In this document: positions 6,329 to 10,606 of the stretch, in pieces
How the letters are laid out: every line of letters starts with the position of its first letter
Position numbering within the stretch: the first letter of the stretch is position 1
DNA from: Tissierella_A sp964489715
Lineage (GTDB): Bacteria; Bacillota; Clostridia; Tissierellales; Tissierellaceae
NCBI GenBank assembly: GCA_964489715.1
Contig: CAZBAK010000054.1
Coordinates: 1 to 10,606 of the forward strand
Direction of reading: 5' to 3'
DNA length: 10,606 bases
The notes under the pieces: model-generated
Told to the model about the DNA's origin: nothing
The model's database searches: none
What the model saw: the letters and a program-made list of their open reading frames with translations, nothing else
Program-made: the position numbers and the translations under genes

Positions 6329-7432
6329 ATGAAAGATCTTAGTAAGAGAGAGATCTATATATGGTTAAATACAATAGGTATAACAAATAAAAACATAATG
6401 AAGTTAGATTATTTTTTTGAAGATATAAGGGAAATATTAGAAGTAGAATCACATTACTTATTAAGTATAAAAGGAATAAAAAAAGAAACAATAAACAGAA
6501 TTATTAAAACAAGAAGTAAGGATTATATAGAGAGAATCTTATTTAGTTTGAGAGAATCAGATATTAATGTTATAACTATATTAGACCAAGAATATCCTGA
6601 AAGTTTAACAAATATATATGATAAGCCCTATGTCTTATATCAAAAAGGTGATTTAATAGACGAAGATCAGTTATCTATTGCAGTAGTAGGTTCACGAAAA
6701 GCAACATCATATGGCATATGGGCCTGTGAAAAATTTACAAAAGAACTGGTAGAGTTAGGTGTAACTATTGTAAGTGGAGTAGCACTTGGTATAGACACTG
6801 TAGCACATAAAACAGCCATTAGAGAAGGTGGAAGAACTATTGGAATACTTGGAAATGGCTTGGATATATATTATCCTAAAAAAAATCAATCCTTGTATAA
6901 AGATATTTGGAATAATGGTTCCATACTTACCGAATTCCCACCTGGAACACCACCTATGCCCTATAATTTTCCTCAGAGAAACAGGATAATAACAGGTCTA
7001 TCCCTAGGATTAATTGTAATTGAGGCTAAAGAAAGATCAGGTACTTCCATAACAGCATATCATGCTTTAGAACAGGGAAAAGATGTTTTTTCTTTGCCTG
7101 GAAATATAAACAGTATATATAGCCAAGGAACTAACAAATTGATAAATGATGGAGCTATACCTCTCTTAGATATAGATACAATAATTGAAGAAATAGAAAT
7201 TATTAAAAAATATAAATTAAACAATAATATTACAAAAAATCAGAAAGATTATACAAATTTAAGTGAAACAGAAATGAAAATAATAGAAATTATAAGACAA
7301 AAGCCTACTCATTGTGATATAATCTCATATCGTACAGGAATAAGTATTTCAAATGTAACTAGTATATTGACTATTTTAGAATTAAAAGGATTAGTAAAAG
7401 AATTAGATAATAGGATTTTTGCCCTAATCTAG
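6329..7432 (+). CDS. dprA: DNA processing protein DprA (Smf)
   Basis: DprA binds incoming single-stranded DNA and loads RecA during transformation. It is also widely kept in bacteria not known to be competent. The 367-residue protein has an N-terminal SAM/HhH-like region (LLSIKGIKKETINRI). The Rossmann-fold core contains VVGSRKATSYG (GSR at residues 121-123), VSGVALGIDTVAHKTA, GILGNGLDIYYP, FPQRNRIITGLS (from 214), SGTSITAYHALEQGKDVF and LPGN. A C-terminal winged-helix domain spans about residues 310-367. The ATG at 6329 is chosen because GGGGGT at 6316-6321 is 7 bases upstream, while an earlier in-frame TTG at 6314 precedes this site. The binding site lies in the last codons of comM, so the two are surely co-transcribed. 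All core motifs are intact. Confidence 0.95.
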   Translation: MKDLSKREIYIWLNTIGITNKNIMKLDYFFEDIREILEVESHYLLSIKGIKKETINRIIKTRSKDYIERILFSLRESDINVITILDQEYPESLTNIYDKPYVLYQKGDLIDEDQLSIAVVGSRKATSYGIWACEKFTKELVELGVTIVSGVALGIDTVAHKTAIREGGRTIGILGNGLDIYYPKKNQSLYKDIWNNGSILTEFPPGTPPMPYNFPQRNRIITGLSLGLIVIEAKERSGTSITAYHALEQGKDVFSLPGNINSIYSQGTNKLINDGAIPLLDIDTIIEEIEIIKKYKLNNNITKNQKDYTNLSETEMKIIEIIRQKPTHCDIISYRTGISISNVTSILTILELKGLVKELDNRIFALI

Positions 7433-7449
7433 TACTTGGAGGTGCGTTC

Positions 7450-9537
7450 ATGGCAAAAAAAACGATAAAAAAATTAGTAATTGTAGAGTCTCCTGCAAAG
7501 GCAAAAACTATAGGCAAAATATTGGGAAGATCTTATAAAGTTCTTGCTTCTGTAGGACATGTAAGAGATCTACCAAAAAGTACTTTAGGTATAGATATTG
7601 AAGATAATTTCGAACCAAAGTATATAAATATAAGAGGAAAAGGCCCCATAATAAATGAACTTAGAAAAGCAGCTAAAAAGGCTGATAAGGTTTATTTAGC
7701 AACTGACCCTGATAGAGAAGGGGAAGCTATATCATGGCACTTAGCTCATATTTTAAAACTCGATCTTGAAGATAAAATAAGGGTAGAATTTAACGAGATT
7801 ACAAAAGAATCAGTAAAAAACGCTATAAAAAATCCTCGAACTTTAGACTTAAACCTAGTAGATGCACAACAGGCTAGAAGATCTTTAGATAGACTTGTTG
7901 GTTATAAAATCAGTCCCTTATTATGGAAAAAAATACGAAAAGGTTTAAGTGCAGGTAGGGTTCAATCTATAGCTACAAAATTAATATGTGATAGAGAAGA
8001 AGAAATAGACGATTTTATTCCTGAAGAATATTGGAGTATATTAGCAATATTAGAAAAAGAAAAAGAAGAGTTTGAAGCAAGATTTGTTGGAGAAATAAAA
8101 GATGGAAAAGAAGAAAAAATAGAATTAAAAGAAAAAAAAGATGTAGATAAAGTACTAGATAGTTTAGACAAAAATAACTTTATAGTAAGTGATGTAAAAA
8201 AAGGAAATAGAAGAAGGAATCCATATTCGCCTTACACTACAAGTACATTACAACAAGATTCATCACGTAGACTTGGCTTTACTACTAGAAAAACAATGAG
8301 TGTAGCTCAGCAATTATATGAAGGTATAGACATAGGTAAGGAAGGAATAGTAGGACTTATAACCTATATGAGAACAGATTCAACAAGAATATCTCAAACT
8401 TCAGTAGATTTATCTAAAGAATATATTGTAGAAACTTTTGGTAAGGAATTCTCAAATGGGGGCAAAACTTATGAGGGGAAAAAGAAAAAAGGCTCACAGG
8501 ATGCCCATGAAGCTATAAGACCTACAGGAGTTTTAAGGACACCTGATAAAATTAAAGCCCTTCTTTCTAAAGATCAATTTAAATTATATAGTTTAATTTG
8601 GAATAGATTTATAGCTTCACAAATGACAGCTGCAAAGTATGAAACTATTAGTGTAAATATAATCAATAACAATTATCTATTTAAAGGTAATGGTTCCAAG
8701 TTGATATTCCCAGGATTCTTAAAGGTTTATTCAAATATAGATGATAAAGATAAGGATATGAATATACCAAGTTTAGAAAAAGATGATAAACTTTTATTAA
8801 AAGATATCAATGGGAATCAACACTTTACTCAAGGACCACCTAGGTTTACTGAAGCTTCTTTAATTAAAACACTTGAAGAATTAGGAATTGGAAGGCCAAG
8901 TACTTATGCTCCTACCATTGGGACTATACTTGCAAGAAACTATGTAGTATTAGAAAACAAAGCATTTATCCCAACTGAATTAGGAATCTTGGTAAATGAT
9001 CTGCTAACTGAATATTTCCAACTAATTTTAAATGAAGAATTTACTGCAGAATTAGAAGGTAGATTAGATGAAGTTGAAGAGAACAAATATCCTTGGAAGC
9101 AAATAGTAAGTGAATTTTACGAAGAATTTAATAAAGAATTGATAAAAGCTGAAGAGGAAATTGAAAAAATAGAAATAAAAGATGAAGTTACAGATGTTAT
9201 ATGTGAAAAGTGTGGTAAAAACTTAGTTATTAAAACAGGTAGATATGGAAAGTTTATGGCTTGTCCTGGATATCCTGAATGTAAAAATACCAAGCCTATT
9301 ATTGAGACAATAGGTGTAAAATGTCCTAAATGTGAAGGAGAAGTAGTAAAGAAGAAGTCAAAAAAAGGTAGAGTTTTTTATGGATGTAGTAAATACCCTG
9401 ATTGTGATTTTATAACATGGGATGAACCAATAGATAAAAAATGCCCAAAATGTAATAAATATATGGTAATTAAAAGAAATAAAAAGGGTACTACTATTAA
9501 ATGTAGTGATAAAGAATGTGGATACATTGAAAGTTAA
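7450..9537 (+). CDS. topA: DNA topoisomerase I (type IA)
   Basis: TopA relaxes negative supercoils by transient cleavage of one strand. The 695-residue protein begins with a TOPRIM domain: KLVIVESPAKAKTI with catalytic E13, VGHVRDLP, and the metal-binding DPDREGE at 86-92. The type IA core follows, with the active-site tyrosine Y306 in LITYMRTDSTRIS, QDAHEAIRPT, and the helix-turn GRPSTYAPTI. The C-terminus (from about residue 585) carries three zinc-ribbon units: CEKCG...CPGYPEC, CPKCEGE...CSKYPDC and CPKCNKY...CSDKEC. Each has four cysteines. The ATG at 7450 follows GGAGGTG (7438-7444), just after the dprA stop. dprA followed by topA is a conserved Firmicute pair. Only 31 bases separate it from codY, with no terminator or promoter, so the two are probably co-transcribed. 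Confidence 0.97.
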   Translation: MAKKTIKKLVIVESPAKAKTIGKILGRSYKVLASVGHVRDLPKSTLGIDIEDNFEPKYINIRGKGPIINELRKAAKKADKVYLATDPDREGEAISWHLAHILKLDLEDKIRVEFNEITKESVKNAIKNPRTLDLNLVDAQQARRSLDRLVGYKISPLLWKKIRKGLSAGRVQSIATKLICDREEEIDDFIPEEYWSILAILEKEKEEFEARFVGEIKDGKEEKIELKEKKDVDKVLDSLDKNNFIVSDVKKGNRRRNPYSPYTTSTLQQDSSRRLGFTTRKTMSVAQQLYEGIDIGKEGIVGLITYMRTDSTRISQTSVDLSKEYIVETFGKEFSNGGKTYEGKKKKGSQDAHEAIRPTGVLRTPDKIKALLSKDQFKLYSLIWNRFIASQMTAAKYETISVNIINNNYLFKGNGSKLIFPGFLKVYSNIDDKDKDMNIPSLEKDDKLLLKDINGNQHFTQGPPRFTEASLIKTLEELGIGRPSTYAPTIGTILARNYVVLENKAFIPTELGILVNDLLTEYFQLILNEEFTAELEGRLDEVEENKYPWKQIVSEFYEEFNKELIKAEEEIEKIEIKDEVTDVICEKCGKNLVIKTGRYGKFMACPGYPECKNTKPIIETIGVKCPKCEGEVVKKKSKKGRVFYGCSKYPDCDFITWDEPIDKKCPKCNKYMVIKRNKKGTTIKCSDKECGYIES

Positions 9538-9554
9538 ATTAGTATTACAAATAT

Positions 9555-9562
9555 AAGGGGGT
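9555..9562 (+). promoter_or_regulatory. Shine-Dalgarno fixing the TTG start of codY
   Basis: AAGGGGGT lies 6 bases before the TTG at 9569. The next residues, EGLLQKTRRLN, align with the N-terminus of known CodY proteins (M-x-LLxKTR), so the rare TTG is the real start. Confidence 0.75.
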
Positions 9563-9568
9563 AAGAAT

Positions 9569-10348
9569 TTGGAAGGACTGTTACAAAAAACCAGAAGATT
9601 AAATAAAGCTTTACAGAACTATGGTTCGGATCCTGTATCATTTATGGAATTAAGTAAAAAATTAAGCGAAATATTACAGGCTAATGTTTATATAGCTAGT
9701 AAGAAGGGCAGAGTATTGGGCTATCAATTAGTAGAAGGTTTTGATTGTGATGTTATACAAACTCAAGTAGAAAAAACACGATCTTTTCCTAAGAGTTATA
9801 ATGATAAGCTATTAACTATAATAGAATCTGAAGAAAATATAACTGATTTTGAAAGCTGTGTATTTGAAGAATCTTTAAAGTGTGATCATGGTGAAAAAGT
9901 TGCAACGATTATACCTATTTTAAGTGGTGGAAAAAGATTAGGAACTTTAGTGCTAGCAAGATTTGGCAAAGAGTTTCTAGAGGAAGATTTGATATTATCT
10001 GAATATAGTGCTACTATAGTTGGTATGGAAATTTTAAGATCAAAAACTGAAGAAATAGAGGAAGAAGCAAGAAAAAAATCAGTGGTCCAAATGGCCATAG
10101 GAACTTTATCCTATTCTGAACTTGAAGCTATGGAGCATATATTTAATGAGCTTGACGGTATGGAAGGATTATTGGTTGCCAGTAAAATAGCTGATAAAGT
10201 AGGAATTACTCGTTCAGTTATTGTAAATGCATTGAGAAAATTTGAAAGTGCAGGTGTAATAGAATCAAGATCCTTGGGAATGAAGGGTACCCATATAAAA
10301 ATTCTTAATGATAAATTAATAGAAGAACTAGATAAAGCTACAAAATAA
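9569..10348 (+). CDS. codY: GTP-sensing transcriptional repressor CodY
   Basis: CodY is the global Gram-positive regulator that represses nutrient-acquisition and often virulence or sporulation genes when branched-chain amino acids and GTP are plentiful. The 259-residue product has the N-terminal GAF ligand domain (LLQKTRRLNKALQ onward, IIPILSGGKRLGTLVL, ILSEYSATIVGMEILR). The linker helix EEIEEEARKKSVVQMAI follows. The C-terminal winged helix contains SKIADKVGITRSVIVNALRK (about 205-224) and IESRSLGMKGTHIK, nearly identical to Bacillus CodY. In the ligand pocket F73-P74 correspond to Phe71-Pro72 of B. subtilis, but the position of Arg61, which contacts the ligand carboxylate there, appears to be non-arginine. 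Start is TTG. trmFO, xerC and hslVU, which lie between topA and codY in Bacillus, are absent. No CodY-box was convincing nearby. Confidence 0.96.
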   Translation: MEGLLQKTRRLNKALQNYGSDPVSFMELSKKLSEILQANVYIASKKGRVLGYQLVEGFDCDVIQTQVEKTRSFPKSYNDKLLTIIESEENITDFESCVFEESLKCDHGEKVATIIPILSGGKRLGTLVLARFGKEFLEEDLILSEYSATIVGMEILRSKTEEIEEEARKKSVVQMAIGTLSYSELEAMEHIFNELDGMEGLLVASKIADKVGITRSVIVNALRKFESAGVIESRSLGMKGTHIKILNDKLIEELDKATK

Positions 10349-10373
10349 TGATTAGGAAAACAAATTTAATTTA

Positions 10374-10402
10374 TTGATTTTATAAATACTATATGTTATA
10401 CT
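10374..10402 (+). promoter_or_regulatory. Sigma-A-type extended -10 promoter for rpsB
   Basis: TTGATT (10374-10379), a 17-base spacer and TATACT (10397-10402) preceded by TG at 10394-10395 form a strong extended -10 promoter. Its core TATGTTATACTACT differs by one base from that of the rplS promoter (2412-2425). The start would be near 10408-10410, leaving a leader of about 95 bases before rpsB. Confidence 0.8.
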
Positions 10403-10408
10403 ACTATA

Positions 10409-10504
10409 GTGATTATACACATTCCTTGATATTAGGAGCAGGTCCCTTAACTGGGTGCTTCAATAGAAGATTGGAATGGAAGAAAAAAACTTGGAGGTGA
10501 TCGT
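10409..10504 (+). promoter_or_regulatory. Structured 5' leader of rpsB, candidate autoregulatory RNA
   Basis: The leader can fold around an outer 6-bp stem CATTCC 10420-10425 with GGAATG 10473-10478. Inside, TTGA 10426-10429 pairs with TCAA 10460-10463, AGCA 10437-10440 with TGCT 10456-10459, and CCC 10444-10446 with GGG 10453-10455 across a TTAACT loop. The Shine-Dalgarno GGAGGTGATC (10493-10502) lies outside this fold and matches the 16S complement almost perfectly. Feedback control by S2 is an inference from position; I could not match it to a named family by eye. Confidence 0.5.
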
Positions 10505-10606
10505 ATGTCAGTAATAACAATGAAAGGCCTATTAGAATCAGGAGTGCATTTTGGACATCAAACTAGAAGATGGAACCCTAAAATGGCACCGTATATATTT
10601 ACTGAG
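10505..10606 (+). CDS. rpsB: 30S ribosomal protein S2, 5' part only
   Basis: S2 is a late-assembling 30S protein that bridges the head and body of the subunit and helps recruit S1 where S1 exists. The first 34 codons are visible and the frame is open to the window edge. The sequence MSVITMKGLLESGVHFGHQ followed by TRRWNPKMAPYIFTE is the unmistakable S2 N-terminus. The ATG at 10505 lies 7 bases after an excellent GGAGG. It has its own promoter and leader, separating it from codY. In most Firmicutes tsf, pyrH and frr follow; here they would lie beyond the window. Confidence 0.97.
   Translation, partial: MSVITMKGLLESGVHFGHQTRRWNPKMAPYIFTE

Noticed and set aside
9295..9314. CCTATT/AATAGG inverted repeat in the topA zinc-finger region
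   Set aside because: Six base pairs with an 8-base loop is within chance for this length of sequence, and the coding need explains it.
10441..10460. T-box-like GGGTGC in the rpsB leader
   Set aside because: The full T-box core (GGGTGGNACCGCG) and a terminator are absent, and the bases are better explained by the local stem.

Overview
This window is a strongly AT-rich (roughly 30% G+C by eye) chromosomal stretch from a low-GC Gram-positive anaerobe, most likely a Clostridia or Tissierellia-type Bacillota. The evidence is heavy use of AGA and ATA codons, strong GGAGG-type ribosome binding sites, CodY, RbgA and an L19-type leader RNA, and the conserved Firmicute gene order ffh-rpsP-khpA-rimM-trmD-rplS-rbgA-rnhB ... 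dprA-topA ... codY-rpsB. TGA is used as a stop (rimM, trmD), so the code is not that of mollicutes. All genes are on the + strand and packed tightly. There is no mobile element, CRISPR array, rRNA or tRNA, and no gene-free gap longer than about 160 bases.

Layout. Positions 1-2397 hold the 3' end of ffh (SRP54), rpsP (S16), khpA (KH-domain RNA chaperone), rimM (16S processing) and trmD (tRNA m1G37 methyltransferase). They look like one transcription unit, with a 4-base overlap between rimM and trmD. At 2394-2495 a strong extended -10 promoter overlaps the trmD stop codon and drives an L19-type leader that can hide the rplS Shine-Dalgarno in a three-way junction. rplS (L19) is followed by a hairpin terminator. 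Positions 2899-4733 hold rbgA (50S assembly GTPase), rnhB (RNase HII) and yraN (UPF0102). Positions 4797-7432 hold yifB/comM and dprA, both tied to handling of incoming single-stranded DNA. Positions 7450-10348 hold topA (topoisomerase I) and codY (nutrient-sensing repressor). A second strong promoter and a structured leader at 10374-10504 precede the start of rpsB (S2), which is cut by the window end.

The genes form a growth-linked core: protein targeting, ribosome and tRNA maturation, genome maintenance, and the regulator that couples growth to amino-acid and GTP supply. I see no undescribed multi-gene system here. The points most worth a second look are the two ribosomal-protein promoter and leader pairs with nearly identical promoter cores, a perfect 12-bp inverted repeat inside yifB, the condensed topA-codY-rpsB order, and divergence in the CodY ligand pocket and in the RNase HII active-site loop. 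Several start codons were moved from the longest open frame on the basis of the Shine-Dalgarno position and family N-termini (rpsP, rimM, rbgA, rnhB, yraN, yifB, dprA).
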